From assembly GCF_949769255.1 (NCBI RefSeq), contig NZ_OX458329.1, positions 558,001 through 622,000 on the forward strand: a DNA stretch of 64,000 nt. The letters are read 5' to 3'. Positions 52,467 through 61,208 of this stretch are shown piece after piece. The position numbers were made by a program, and so were the translations under genes. This DNA is from Mobiluncus massiliensis. GTDB lineage: Bacteria > Actinomycetota > Actinomycetes > Actinomycetales > Actinomycetaceae. How positions within the stretch are numbered: the first letter of the stretch is position 1; each line of letters begins with the position of its first letter. The notes beneath the pieces were generated by a model. It searched no databases. It was not told the origin of the DNA and worked only from the letters and a program-made list of their open reading frames with translations.

Positions 52467-53353
52467 GCAATCAGGACAAAACTGGTCAGGGCGCCACACC
52501 GGAGGAAGACCGCGGTCTGGAACCGGAAACACCGCAGGTAGCACCGTGGGACGGGTGGTTCGGCAAGAGTTCAAACCGTAACCAGCGGGGACGCAATCTG
52601 GCTCTAGCGGCGTTCGCCGTGGTGGCTGTGACCGGTTTGGGCACCCAGTTCGTTGGGGACGACGGCTGGTTCTTCGGGCTCATCGGCGGTGACCAGACCC
52701 ATTCCGCCAGTCAATCCGGGAACGCCGGGGCACAGACTCGTGACGCCGCCGCCGGAAAAACTGCAGGAGCCCTAGCCAGGGACGTGTTGGACACTTTGGA
52801 CGTGCGCGACAAAGACCCTTTCCGCGATTATGACCGCGAGCAGCTGTTCGGCAAGGGCTGGCTGGACCTCGATGGCGACAATTGCAATACCCGCAACGAA
52901 GTGTTGGCTCGCGACCTAGAGAACGTCCAATACCGGGCAGCTACGAACAACACTCCCGCTCACTGCGTGGTGCAAAGCGGAGTTTTGCACGATAAATACA
53001 CCGGGGAAACCATTGATTTCAGGCGCTCGCAGGAAACCTCTGATGCGGTCCAGATTGATCACGTGGTGGCGTTGGGTAACGTGTGGCGTACTGGTGGCCA
53101 GCAGCTCAGCCAGCGGGAACGGGAAGCCATCGCCAACGACCCGCTGAACTTGGAAGCGGTAAAAGGCCAGGCCAATCAGGATAAACAATCTCAAGATGCC
53201 TCTGCCTGGCTGCCGCCCGCACGGGACTATCGCTGCGCATACGTGGCGCGTCAGATTGCGGTGAAGGCGAAATACGGGCTGTGGGTGACCCCGGCAGAGA
53301 AACAGGCCATGACGGGGGTGCTGAAAGACTGTCCGGAAGAGCCAATTCCATAG
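52463..53353 (+). CDS. Membrane-anchored HNH nuclease (GmrSD C-terminal/DUF1524-like), second copy
   Basis: 296 residues. A cytoplasmic N-terminal part (about 1-43) precedes one helix (NLALAAFAVVAVTGLGTQF). The nuclease domain (about 100-296) holds IDHVVALGNVW (His200), ANDPLNLEAVKGQANQDKQS, AWLPP and VKAKYGLWVTPAEKQAM, nearly the same as in the 3198-4319 protein but without the excalibur module. It overlaps the methyltransferase by 4 bases. A role in DNA processing at the membrane or in defence is possible, but the anchor makes classical restriction unlikely. Confidence 0.88.
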   Translation: MSNQDKTGQGATPEEDRGLEPETPQVAPWDGWFGKSSNRNQRGRNLALAAFAVVAVTGLGTQFVGDDGWFFGLIGGDQTHSASQSGNAGAQTRDAAAGKTAGALARDVLDTLDVRDKDPFRDYDREQLFGKGWLDLDGDNCNTRNEVLARDLENVQYRAATNNTPAHCVVQSGVLHDKYTGETIDFRRSQETSDAVQIDHVVALGNVWRTGGQQLSQREREAIANDPLNLEAVKGQANQDKQSQDASAWLPPARDYRCAYVARQIAVKAKYGLWVTPAEKQAMTGVLKDCPEEPIP

Positions 53354-53392
53354 GTATCAACCTGGAATCGGTGATTATAAGGTGGGATTTGG

Positions 53393-53428
53393 GCGGTAGC
53401 TGCCAATAATGGCAGCTACCGCGCTATT
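53393..53428 (+). terminator. Terminator between convergent genes
   Basis: GCGGTAGCTGCCA and TGGCAGCTACCGC form a perfect 13-bp stem around ATAA, followed by GCTATTTT. It lies between the nuclease and modC ends and probably serves both strands. Confidence 0.8.
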
Positions 53429-53457
53429 TTCCCCCTATATGTTCGGATTATAAAAAC

Positions 53458-54600
53458 CTAGCGTGGATACACCGTAATCTGAGTGGCTTTAACCTCGGCG
53501 AAAATGGGCGAACCGGGAGCCAGATGCAGGGCGCTGACCGCTTGCGGAGTCAGGACGGCTTGAATGCTTTGCCCCCCGTCCAGCTCCAAACTGATCCACT
53601 GCACCGCGCCGCGCGGCGTGATGTCCGTGACGCGTGCCTGCCAGGTGTTGCGCGGAGAGCCGGAAACAGCAGTCTGGAACAGAGCCACGGATTGGGGAGC
53701 AAAAGCGGTGAGAGCTGGGGTTTGAGGGCCGGGATGATGCTTGCCTTGCCACAATCCCGTCAGTTTCACCCCGCCGGCATCGATGGTGGCGACTTCGCCG
53801 GATTCCTCGATGACCCCGGCCAGCAGGTTCATGCCGGACAGGTTTTCCAGGAACTTTGTGGCAGGCTGGCCCAGCATTTCTACCACCGTGCCTTCCCCAA
53901 TCAAATGGCCGTTTTCGATGGCGACCACGTGGTCGGCCAGCATCCATACGTCGAGTGGATCGTGGGTCACAAAAATCACGGTCGGCCGCGGCTCTTGACG
54001 CAGCCGTTTCGACAGTACTTCCCGCAGTTTGGCGGCAGTTTCGACGTCAAGGGCGGAAAACGGTTCGTCCAACAGCACGACTTGCGGGTGTGTCGCCAGG
54101 GCTCGCGCAATTGCCACGCGCTGCGACTGCCCGCCGGACAGCGCCGTAGCGGGACGATCCGCCAATTCCGCGGCGCCCACCGCCGCTAACTCCTGGCGCG
54201 CGATGCGCCGGGCTTCCTCCCGTGACCGATGCCGGGCTCGCGGCCCAAACGCCACGTTTTCCAACACGCTCAAGTGTGGAAACAGCAGGGGTTTTTGGGT
54301 CAGCATCGCGACAGGACGCTGATGGGGCGGCAAGGAGCGGGAGGCATCGGCAAACACCGTTTCCCCGCTGCGGACCTCTCCTGAATCGGGGGCCAACAGC
54401 CCGGAAATCATCCCCAGAATTGTTGACTTCCCGGCCCCGTTCGGTCCGACGATGGCGGTAATGAGTCCGGCCGGAAAAGCGCACTGCACCGTGACATTGC
54501 GTTCCTTGATGCCTGCCTTTACCAGGACTTCGCTTCCGGCCGTGGTGGTAGCGGTGGGGAATTCCGCGGGATTTGCCGCCGTATCGGGGTGAGTTTTCAC
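53458..54600 (-). CDS. modC: Molybdate ABC transporter ATP-binding protein
   Basis: 380 residues. Walker A GPNGAGKST, signature LSGGQSQR, Walker B VVLLDEPFSALD. The C-terminal third has a TOBE/Mop-like region (WQARVTDITPRGAVQWISLEL) that binds molybdate. The start overlaps the modB stop by 4 bases. It drives import of molybdate or tungstate. Confidence 0.95.
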   Translation of the reverse strand: MKTHPDTAANPAEFPTATTTAGSEVLVKAGIKERNVTVQCAFPAGLITAIVGPNGAGKSTILGMISGLLAPDSGEVRSGETVFADASRSLPPHQRPVAMLTQKPLLFPHLSVLENVAFGPRARHRSREEARRIARQELAAVGAAELADRPATALSGGQSQRVAIARALATHPQVVLLDEPFSALDVETAAKLREVLSKRLRQEPRPTVIFVTHDPLDVWMLADHVVAIENGHLIGEGTVVEMLGQPATKFLENLSGMNLLAGVIEESGEVATIDAGGVKLTGLWQGKHHPGPQTPALTAFAPQSVALFQTAVSGSPRNTWQARVTDITPRGAVQWISLELDGGQSIQAVLTPQAVSALHLAPGSPIFAEVKATQITVYPR

Positions 54601-55424
54601 TGGTCATCACCGCTTTCCGGTTGTGTCGTGAGCTGTTTAGTGCGGCGGGTGGTAAAGATAGCCGACAATCCCATCATGGTGGCCGCCAACAGCACCAGCA
54701 CTACGGACAGTGCTAAGGCTAGGTCGGAGTCGTCCTCGCGCAACAGATAGATAGCCTGGGGGAGGGTTCGGGTCACCCCTTGCAGAGAGCCCGCGAAAGT
54801 CAGGGTGGCCCCGAATTCGCCCAAGGCGCGAGCAAAAGCCATGGTGGCACCACCGACTATGGCAGGGCTCAGCAAGGGTAGCGTGACGCGGCGCAACACA
54901 TAGGTCGGAGACGCCCCCAAAGTCGCCGCAATCCGCTCGTAACCGGAATCAAAAGTGCGCAACGCGGACTCCAGGGACACCACGTAGTAAGGCATCGCCA
55001 CGAATGTTTGCCCCAGCACCACGGCTATGGTGGTGAACCCAATCTCGATACCAGCCAAGGACAGGTACTGTCCCACTACGCCGCGGCGTCCCAGCGTCAC
55101 CAAGAGCGCCAAACCAGCTACGACCGGCGGTAACACCATGGGCAGGACCGCGAAAGTGCGCCACACGTACGCCCAAAATCCCTCGGTGCGCGAAATCAAC
55201 AGCGCCAGGGGAGTGCCCAGAATCAACACCAGCACCAGCGACACCAAGCAGGTACGCAGGCTCAACAGCAAAGCGTCGCGGGATTCGTCACGGGTCAGGA
55301 TTTCCACCAGACGGGTCCACGGCACTCGCACCATCAGCCCGAAGATGGGTAAAACGACCAACAGCAAGGCTATCCCCGCCGGCAGGTACAGCCAGCGGGG
55401 AAAGCCGTGGTTATTAGCGTTCAA
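54597..55424 (-). CDS. modB: Molybdate ABC transporter permease
   Basis: 275 residues with six helices. The loop ALGASPTYVLRRVTLPLLSPAIVGGATMAFARALGEFGAT carries the permease EAA motif. It starts 9 bases after modA. It forms the membrane pore for molybdate with ModC. Confidence 0.95.
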   Translation of the reverse strand: MNANNHGFPRWLYLPAGIALLLVVLPIFGLMVRVPWTRLVEILTRDESRDALLLSLRTCLVSLVLVLILGTPLALLISRTEGFWAYVWRTFAVLPMVLPPVVAGLALLVTLGRRGVVGQYLSLAGIEIGFTTIAVVLGQTFVAMPYYVVSLESALRTFDSGYERIAATLGASPTYVLRRVTLPLLSPAIVGGATMAFARALGEFGATLTFAGSLQGVTRTLPQAIYLLREDDSDLALALSVVLVLLAATMMGLSAIFTTRRTKQLTTQPESGDDQ

Positions 55425-55433
55425 AGCGAACCC

Positions 55434-56243
55434 TTACTTAGCGGGGCTCATGAACCCGTACTTGGCAAAGACCTTTTGTGCCGCATCGGACAACACGTAG
55501 TCCACGAACGCTTTCGCGGCCGCGTCGTTGCCATTTTCGGCGGCCATCTTGGTGACCACAATCGGGTAGGCATTGACCACTGTTTCAGAGCTCGGAATAT
55601 CGATGGTGTCCACCGAGTCCTCTTCAGCCAGGGCGTCAGTCTTGTATACCACGCCCGCGTCAGCCTCGCCGCTGACGACCTTACCCATCACGTCCTTCAC
55701 CGAAGTCTCTTCGGATACAGCCTGACCGGTGAAACCAATCTTTTGCGCCAGTTCCCGGTAGGCGTTGCCGCAGGGAACCCCCTCTGCGCAAATCACTAGC
55801 TTCTTGCCGGTGAGGGAGTCGTCAAGGCCGGTGACCCCAGCCGGGTTGCCTTTCGGCACTGCCAAGGTCAGGGTATTGTTCACAAAAATGCTCGGTTCGC
55901 CGGCGTTCAGACCTGCGTCGGTCGCTTTCTTCATGTTCTTTTCGTCAGCGGAGGCGAACACGTCAGCTTTGGCGCCGCCTTGCATCTGATCAAATAGGGA
56001 GGAGGAGCCGTCGAAGTTGAACTTTACGGTAATGTCGGGGTTTTCCTTCTGGAAAGATTCGCCCAGCTCAGAGAAACTAGCCTTGAGGGAGGCGGCGGCG
56101 AATACCTGAATCATCTTGGCCTCAGCCGTTTCGCTCGGTTCTGAGTTCGCGGTGTTGGCGTTGTCCTGTGCACAAGCGGTGAGGCCGGTGGCGGCCAGGG
56201 CCATGATAGCCAAGCCTGCGCCGAGACGCGCGAGTGTTTTCAT
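55434..56243 (-). CDS. modA: Molybdate-binding lipoprotein
   Basis: 269 residues. Lipobox GLTAC, Cys24. The mature part begins IQVFAAASLKASFSELG and has DGSSSLFDQMQGGAKADVFASAD, the family's oxyanion-binding pattern, with ADAGVVYKTDA later. It captures molybdate outside the cell for ModBC. RBS GAAAGGA. Divergent from nothing nearby; upstream is the Mop-domain regulator. Confidence 0.95.
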   Translation of the reverse strand: MKTLARLGAGLAIMALAATGLTACAQDNANTANSEPSETAEAKMIQVFAAASLKASFSELGESFQKENPDITVKFNFDGSSSLFDQMQGGAKADVFASADEKNMKKATDAGLNAGEPSIFVNNTLTLAVPKGNPAGVTGLDDSLTGKKLVICAEGVPCGNAYRELAQKIGFTGQAVSEETSVKDVMGKVVSGEADAGVVYKTDALAEEDSVDTIDIPSSETVVNAYPIVVTKMAAENGNDAAAKAFVDYVLSDAAQKVFAKYGFMSPAK

Positions 56244-56330
56244 GAGTTTTCCTTTCGCAAAAGCCGGGTCGGCGGTTTTTCGTTGCCGACCGTTTTATTG
56301 TGACGAGACTAGGGTGTCGTCAGGTTTTCC

Positions 56331-56726
56331 CTAAGATGCATCAATTACGACGTTCGTGGCTTTGACCCGGGCGGTAGCGACCGCGCCGGGCACCAGTCCG
56401 AGTTCTTTCACCGACTCGGTGGAGATGAGGGACACCACGCGGAAAGGACCGCATTGCAGTTCAACCTGGCTCATGACTGTGTCGGAAACGACTTTGGTGA
56501 CCAGGCCGCGGAAATGGTTGCGGGCTGAAATGAAACCCGTGGAATCCGCGTCACCAAAATCTTTGGCTTTGTCTTGAGCTAGTACCGCCAGTTCAGCTCC
56601 GTCTACGACTTTGCGTCCCGCACCGTCGGTTCCGGCGCTGAGATGACCGGCGTCTATCCAGCGGCGTAGCGTATCATCGCTAACACCCAGCAAATTTGCT
56701 GCGTCCTTAATCCGTAACTGAGACAT
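56331..56726 (-). CDS. HTH and Mop (molybdate-binding) domain protein
   Basis: About 131 residues from MSQLRIK (ATG at 56726; the frame extends 3 codons more). An N-terminal MerR/excisionase-like helix-turn-helix (RIKDAANLLGVSDDTLRRWIDAGHL) is joined to a Mop domain (SARNHFRGLVTKVVSDTVMSQVELQCGP...SVKELGLVPGAVATARVKATNVVI). It is upstream of modABC on the same strand and probably senses molybdate, like ModE though built differently. Confidence 0.88.
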   Translation of the reverse strand: MSQLRIKDAANLLGVSDDTLRRWIDAGHLSAGTDGAGRKVVDGAELAVLAQDKAKDFGDADSTGFISARNHFRGLVTKVVSDTVMSQVELQCGPFRVVSLISTESVKELGLVPGAVATARVKATNVVIDAS

Positions 56727-56823
56727 ATTTGCCACCTTATCTTAAATTTTGCGGAGATTTTCTGGCATTAGACCAATTTTTGCGGAAAACACTCACGTGT
56801 TGCTCAGGATATCAGCGAAAGTC

Positions 56824-57102
56824 TTAGTTTGCGGGGTACTTTGCTACTAAGGCACGAAGTTTTGCCACATTTTCGCCCGCTTGCGCAATGTCTCCACCCG
56901 CGGCAAACCCGACCAGGAAAGCCGTCAGCGGTGCTCCCGGACGGGACGGCCCGTGCGCGACATCGCTGATGAGGTTCAATAGTTCCTCTTGGACGGGGGC
57001 AATAGTCCCTTCCGGTAGCTTGAGTTCCTGGCTAGCGGCTTGCAGCCATGCCGCCATTTTTGCCATTTTTTCCGGATCGTCTTTGCGTTTTTCTTCTGCC
57101 AT
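56824..57102 (-). CDS. DUF6457 protein
   Basis: 92 residues, helical: AAWLQAASQELKLPEGTIAPVQEELLNLISDVAHGPSRPGAPLTAFLVGFAAG. The family is found next to molybdenum-cofactor genes in actinobacteria, and here it sits between the Mop regulator and moaA. Function is unknown. GAGGAG lies upstream of the ATG. Confidence 0.88.
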   Translation of the reverse strand: MAEEKRKDDPEKMAKMAAWLQAASQELKLPEGTIAPVQEELLNLISDVAHGPSRPGAPLTAFLVGFAAGGDIAQAGENVAKLRALVAKYPAN

Positions 57103-57126
57103 GTCTGCTCCTCAATGAGTATGGTC

Positions 57127-57155
57127 AAAAATTAAGTGAGCCGATGGGCTCACTT
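57127..57155 (-). terminator. Hairpin upstream of DUF6457
   Basis: AAGTGAGCC and GGCTCACTT form a 9-bp stem (57134-57155); on the minus strand a TTAATTTTT follows. It lies between the DUF6457 RBS and any upstream promoter, so it may act as an attenuator. An outer pair TAGGCT (57171-57176)/AGCCTA (57202-57207) could help it fold. Confidence 0.5.
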
Positions 57156-57224
57156 CTCCAGCATAACGGATAGGCTCCATCAGGCGAGGACAAACCATAA
57201 AAGCCTAGTGAACTGGAATAATAT

Positions 57225-57254
57225 TTGAGACGCGATAGAATGGCGGGATATACT
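57225..57254 (+). promoter_or_regulatory. moaA promoter
   Basis: TTGAGA (57225-57230) and TATACT (57249-57254) with an 18-base spacer, 24 bases before the TTG start codon of moaA. Confidence 0.6.
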
Positions 57255-57278
57255 GAGGGGCCGAGGAAGTAGGTAGGT

Positions 57279-58367
57279 TTGACTGAGACGCTGACACGAG
57301 TCAATCGTGTGGGACAGGCCGCTGGGCTCGCGTCTCCCTGGGCTCTGCCGCTGCGAGACAGCTGGGGACGAACCGCGACAGACTTGCGCTTGTCGGTGAC
57401 CGATCGTTGTGATTTGCGCTGTTCGTATTGCCTGCCGCGTGAGGGCGTCAAGTGGGTGTCGCGTCAGGAGCTGTTAGATTCCTCAGAAATTTTACGTTTG
57501 GCCGGGATAGCGATTCACCGCCTGGGAATCACTCAGGTTCGCCTGACCGGCGGGGAGCCGCTGTTGCGGCCGGATTTGCTAGAGATTGCAGCGGGGATTA
57601 CCCAGACGTTTGCGGCCGCGGGGCGTGACCCCCAGGTGGCTCTCACCACGAACGCCCGCAGTTTGGCGCCGCTGGCTTCGGCCCTGCGTGCGGCGGGAGT
57701 TCAGCGCATCAACATTTCTCTAGATACCCTCGACCCTGCCCGTTTTGCAGAAATTACCGGGCGCGATGAACTCGCCTCGGCTTTGGAGGGTATTGACGCC
57801 GCGCTCTCCGCAGGTTTCCAGCCGGTGAAACTGAACACGGTGATGTTGGACCAGGCCAGTCTGCGCGAGGCTCCGGATTTGCTGCGGTTTTGCCTGAAGC
57901 GGGGTATCGAGTGGCGCGCTATTGAATATATGCCCTTCGGCCCGCACACGGTCCGGGTCGGTTCCGCTGAGCAACTGGATTTTTCTAAACTGCGCCCGGC
58001 TTTGGAACGCGAATTTCGTTTGTCCCCGGTGCGTGAAAATGTTGATTTTCATGCTCCGGCAACCCGTTTTCAGGTGTTTGACTTAGCGGGCACAAAGCGC
58101 CTGGGCACGATGGGGTTGATTTCTTCGGTATCCGCGCCTTTCTGTGCAGACTGTAATCGGACCCGGCTTTCCCCGACCGGACTGGTGCGTCCCTGCCTGT
58201 TCTCCAACTTGAGCTGTGACCTGGGGGCGGTGTTGCGTGGCGGTGCTAGTGATGACGAACTGGCGCAGGCTTGGGCGGCGGTAACCTGGGAAAAGCCTTC
58301 TGGGCACGGCTTGGGTCAGCAGGACTTTCAATCTCCAACGATTCCAATGGCTCAGATTGGGGGGTAA
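57279..58367 (+). CDS. moaA: GTP 3',8-cyclase MoaA
   Basis: 362 residues from a TTG start. The radical-SAM cluster motif is CDLRCSYC (Cys44, 48, 51); the second cluster ligands are in FCADCNRTRLSPTGLVRPC. It converts GTP to the first moco intermediate with MoaC. A GG-rich motif TGGEPLLRPD lies after the radical-SAM start. First gene of the cluster moaA-moaD-moaE/moeB-moeA. Confidence 0.96.
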   Translation: MTETLTRVNRVGQAAGLASPWALPLRDSWGRTATDLRLSVTDRCDLRCSYCLPREGVKWVSRQELLDSSEILRLAGIAIHRLGITQVRLTGGEPLLRPDLLEIAAGITQTFAAAGRDPQVALTTNARSLAPLASALRAAGVQRINISLDTLDPARFAEITGRDELASALEGIDAALSAGFQPVKLNTVMLDQASLREAPDLLRFCLKRGIEWRAIEYMPFGPHTVRVGSAEQLDFSKLRPALEREFRLSPVRENVDFHAPATRFQVFDLAGTKRLGTMGLISSVSAPFCADCNRTRLSPTGLVRPCLFSNLSCDLGAVLRGGASDDELAQAWAAVTWEKPSGHGLGQQDFQSPTIPMAQIGG

Positions 58368-58369
58368 AG

Positions 58370-58654
58370 ATGCGGGATAGTGGCGGTAACACGGTAGGCG
58401 TCCAAGTGCGTTTTTTCGCGGCGGCCGCGGATGCGGCGGGTACCGATACGGCGACGGCACAAGTGGCGCGGGACGTGAGCGTGGCTGATGCGGCGGCTCA
58501 GGCGGGAGGAGATGGCCGCGAATTGAATCAGGTGCTTTCCATTTCGTCATACCTGGTGGGGGGTCTGCGCGAATCTGGCCAGAAACGCCTCGCGGACCTC
58601 GATGACCTCACCGACCTCACCATCGATGTCTTGCCGCCTTTCGCCGGTGGCTAG
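58370..58654 (+). CDS. moaD: Molybdopterin synthase sulfur carrier subunit MoaD
   Basis: 94 residues. Ubiquitin-like, beginning VGVQVRFFAAAADAAG and ending PPFAGG; the terminal Gly-Gly is adenylated and thiocarboxylated to donate sulfur. It lies 2 bases after moaA and before the MoaE-MoeB fusion. Confidence 0.93.
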   Translation: MRDSGGNTVGVQVRFFAAAADAAGTDTATAQVARDVSVADAAAQAGGDGRELNQVLSISSYLVGGLRESGQKRLADLDDLTDLTIDVLPPFAGG

Positions 58655-58696
58655 TTAACATCCTCGCGTAGTTTTGGAATTAATTTAGGAGCATCT

Positions 58697-59926
58697 TTGG
58701 CAACCATACTGCAAGCGGACCTGACCGATGAGCCTTTGAACCCGGCTCGGTTTGAAGCGAGCTTTACCGCGCCCGAAGCTGGGTGTCAGCTCGTGTTCAT
58801 CGGCCGCGTGCGCAACCACGACCAGGGGCGTGGAGTGGAGGCTATAACCTACAGCGCTCACCCGGACGCCGCCCGTGAACTGCAACAGATTGCCGGTGAG
58901 GCCAGTACGGTTCCCGGCGTGCAGGAAATTGCGTTGCTGCATCGGGTGGGGCATCTGTCGGTCGGCGAGGTGGCGATTTTGGTCGGAGTCTCCGCCGCGC
59001 ATCGGCAAGCTGCGTTTTCTACGGTGTCTTGGCTGGTCGATGCGGTCAAGGACCGGGTTCCCATCTGGAAGAAACAGGTTTTTTCCGAGGGAGACGCCGC
59101 CTGGTCAAACCTTGACGCAGACCTCCAAACCCAGAGCCGCTATGCCGCACATTGCGCGATTCCGGGGTTTGGGGCAACCGGTCAGGAGCGCGTCACGAGT
59201 GCAAAAGTCCTGGTGGTAGGCGCTGGCGGGTTGGGCTCGCCCATTATTGCGTACCTTGCCGCCGCTGGGGTCGGCCTGTCCACGGCGGGGGGAACCCTGG
59301 GGATTGCCGATGGCGACACGGTGAGTCTGAGCAACTTAGGACGCCAGGTCATTCACCCGTTTAACCACCAAGGCGAGCCGAAAACCGCTTCTGCCGCCGC
59401 CACTGTCCGAGCGCTGAACCCCGAGGTGAACGTCTGCGAGGAGCCGGCGCTGGATGCTCAGAATGCCGCCGCGATTATCGCCCAATACGACCTGGTGGTG
59501 GACGCCACCGACACGTTCGCCTCGAAATACCTGGTTTCTGACACTTGCGCAAAGTTGGAGCGACCTCTGGTTTGGGGTTCCGCAGTCGGAGCAAACTTCG
59601 AGGTCAGCGTGTTTTCTCCGGAGGTCGGGACGTGTTTACGCACGCTCTATCCGACTCCGCCTCCGCCCGCAAGTACCCCGGACTCCACCACCGCAGGAAT
59701 CCTTGGCCCGGTCTGTGGACAAGCCGGGTCGTTGATGGCTACCGAGGTCCTGAAAATGGTCTCAGGTTGGGGCGAGCCCCTCATCGGACGCCTGGTCATT
59801 GGAGACGCCCGCATGGGCAAATGGAACGTGGTGGATTATTCGGCGCGTGCCGCCTCATCCCAAAACCCAAACTGTTACGAAACACTGTCCGGCAAGACTG
59901 GTGAACTCAAAGGAGAACAATCGTGA
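58697..59926 (+). CDS. Fused MoaE-MoeB (molybdopterin synthase catalytic subunit and MoaD adenylyltransferase)
   Basis: 409 residues. Residues 1-135 are MoaE, with the active-site lysines Lys118 and Lys125/126 in VKDRVPIWKKQVF and the FIGRVRNHDQGRGV region. Residues about 145-409 are a ThiF/MoeB adenylyltransferase: nucleotide motif GAGGLGSP (175-182), LSNLGRQVIH with Arg216, and DATDTFASKYL. The two Cys pairs of the usual MoeB zinc site are not evident (isolated Cys in VGTC and GPVC). The fusion should couple MoaD activation with its use in molybdopterin synthesis. It follows moaD after 42 bases. Confidence 0.92.
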   Translation: MATILQADLTDEPLNPARFEASFTAPEAGCQLVFIGRVRNHDQGRGVEAITYSAHPDAARELQQIAGEASTVPGVQEIALLHRVGHLSVGEVAILVGVSAAHRQAAFSTVSWLVDAVKDRVPIWKKQVFSEGDAAWSNLDADLQTQSRYAAHCAIPGFGATGQERVTSAKVLVVGAGGLGSPIIAYLAAAGVGLSTAGGTLGIADGDTVSLSNLGRQVIHPFNHQGEPKTASAAATVRALNPEVNVCEEPALDAQNAAAIIAQYDLVVDATDTFASKYLVSDTCAKLERPLVWGSAVGANFEVSVFSPEVGTCLRTLYPTPPPPASTPDSTTAGILGPVCGQAGSLMATEVLKMVSGWGEPLIGRLVIGDARMGKWNVVDYSARAASSQNPNCYETLSGKTGELKGEQS

Positions 59927-61179
59927 GTGAGACAGAAACACTGCTTGATTACCAGGAATTTTTGGCCCAGCTCCTGGAGGAAATAACTCCGCTGACACCG
60001 CGGGAACTGCCGGTGGGCGACACTTTGGGATTGACCCTGGCTGAGCCGGTCATTTCACGTCTGTCGGTGCCGCCCTTTACGAACTCGGCGATGGACGGAT
60101 TTGCTTTCAATAGTGCGGGGCTACCGGTTGACGGTTCTGTAACGTTGCCGGTGGCGGGCGATATTCCGGCGGGCACGGATCCGAGCGCCGAATGCCAACC
60201 GGGCCAGGCGTGGCGGATTATGACCGGCGCGAAAATGCCCGCGGGCGCTGACACCGTGGTGAAAGTGGAGGACACGGATCAACAGCCGGGTCCCGTTGAG
60301 CTGCCGGAAACGGTCACTAATCATCGTGTTCCCCGGGCCGGGGCGAATGTGCGCCAGGCGGGAGAGGACCTGCCGGCCGGCACCGAAGTTTTGGTTGCCG
60401 GCGAGGTCATGAGTCCGGGGGCGATTGCGTCGGCAATCTCGGGGGGCTACGCGACAGTTACGGCCTTCCCGCGAGTCCGGGTGGGAATTATCGCCACAGG
60501 TTCCGAACTGGCGGGAGCGGGGGCGTCGCTGGAAGGGTCGATGATTCCGGATTCAAACTCGTCTCTGGCGGCGGCCTTGGCGCGAGTGGCCCAGGCGGAG
60601 GTCAGTTTTGCGGGTCAATGCGGGGACGATGTGGCGCAGTTCCGTGAAACCTTACGCCGGGTGGCGGACGTGAGCGACCTGGTCATCACTTCGGGCGGAG
60701 TTTCGGCCGGCGCTTATGAGGTGGTGAAACAGGGCGTTAGCGATTGGGGATTCCATTTCGCACGAGTTGCCCTGCAGCCGGGTAAACCTCAAGGTTACGG
60801 TTTCGTGCAGGCGAGCGGGGGGCGTCGGATACCGGTGCTGACTCTGCCGGGAAACCCGGTTTCGGTTTTCGTCTCGTGGCATCTGTTTGCACTGCCGGTG
60901 CTGGCGAAGCTCGGCGGGCGTGACCCACAGCGGGTGCACGAGTGCCAGGAAGCGACCGTGGTGGAGGCGTGGACCTCTCCGCGAGGCAAAGTCCAGGTGG
61001 TGCCGGTGCGCTTGACGCCGGGACAGCCGGGACAAACCCCCACGGTGCAGCGCACCCACCCCTTAGGATCGAAGTCACACCTGGTAGCCTCGCTGCATAA
61101 AGCGAACGCTTTGATGCTGATAGACCGAGATGTCGAATCCGTGGCGCCTTGGTCGATTGTGAAAGTCCTCGAAATCTGA
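59923..61179 (+). CDS. moeA: Molybdopterin molybdenumtransferase MoeA
   Basis: 418 residues from a GTG that overlaps the previous stop (GTGA). Domains are recognisable from FTNSAMDGFAF, the RIMTGAKMPAGADTVVKVED strand and TGSELAGAG, to DLVITSGGVSAGAYEVVK and LPGNPVSVFVSW. It inserts molybdate into adenylated molybdopterin. It ends 30 bases before the convergent tatC stop. Confidence 0.96.
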   Translation: MSETETLLDYQEFLAQLLEEITPLTPRELPVGDTLGLTLAEPVISRLSVPPFTNSAMDGFAFNSAGLPVDGSVTLPVAGDIPAGTDPSAECQPGQAWRIMTGAKMPAGADTVVKVEDTDQQPGPVELPETVTNHRVPRAGANVRQAGEDLPAGTEVLVAGEVMSPGAIASAISGGYATVTAFPRVRVGIIATGSELAGAGASLEGSMIPDSNSSLAAALARVAQAEVSFAGQCGDDVAQFRETLRRVADVSDLVITSGGVSAGAYEVVKQGVSDWGFHFARVALQPGKPQGYGFVQASGGRRIPVLTLPGNPVSVFVSWHLFALPVLAKLGGRDPQRVHECQEATVVEAWTSPRGKVQVVPVRLTPGQPGQTPTVQRTHPLGSKSHLVASLHKANALMLIDRDVESVAPWSIVKVLEI

Positions 61180-61208
61180 CCTCGGCGCGGTTTTCATAGT
61201 TGCCGGGG

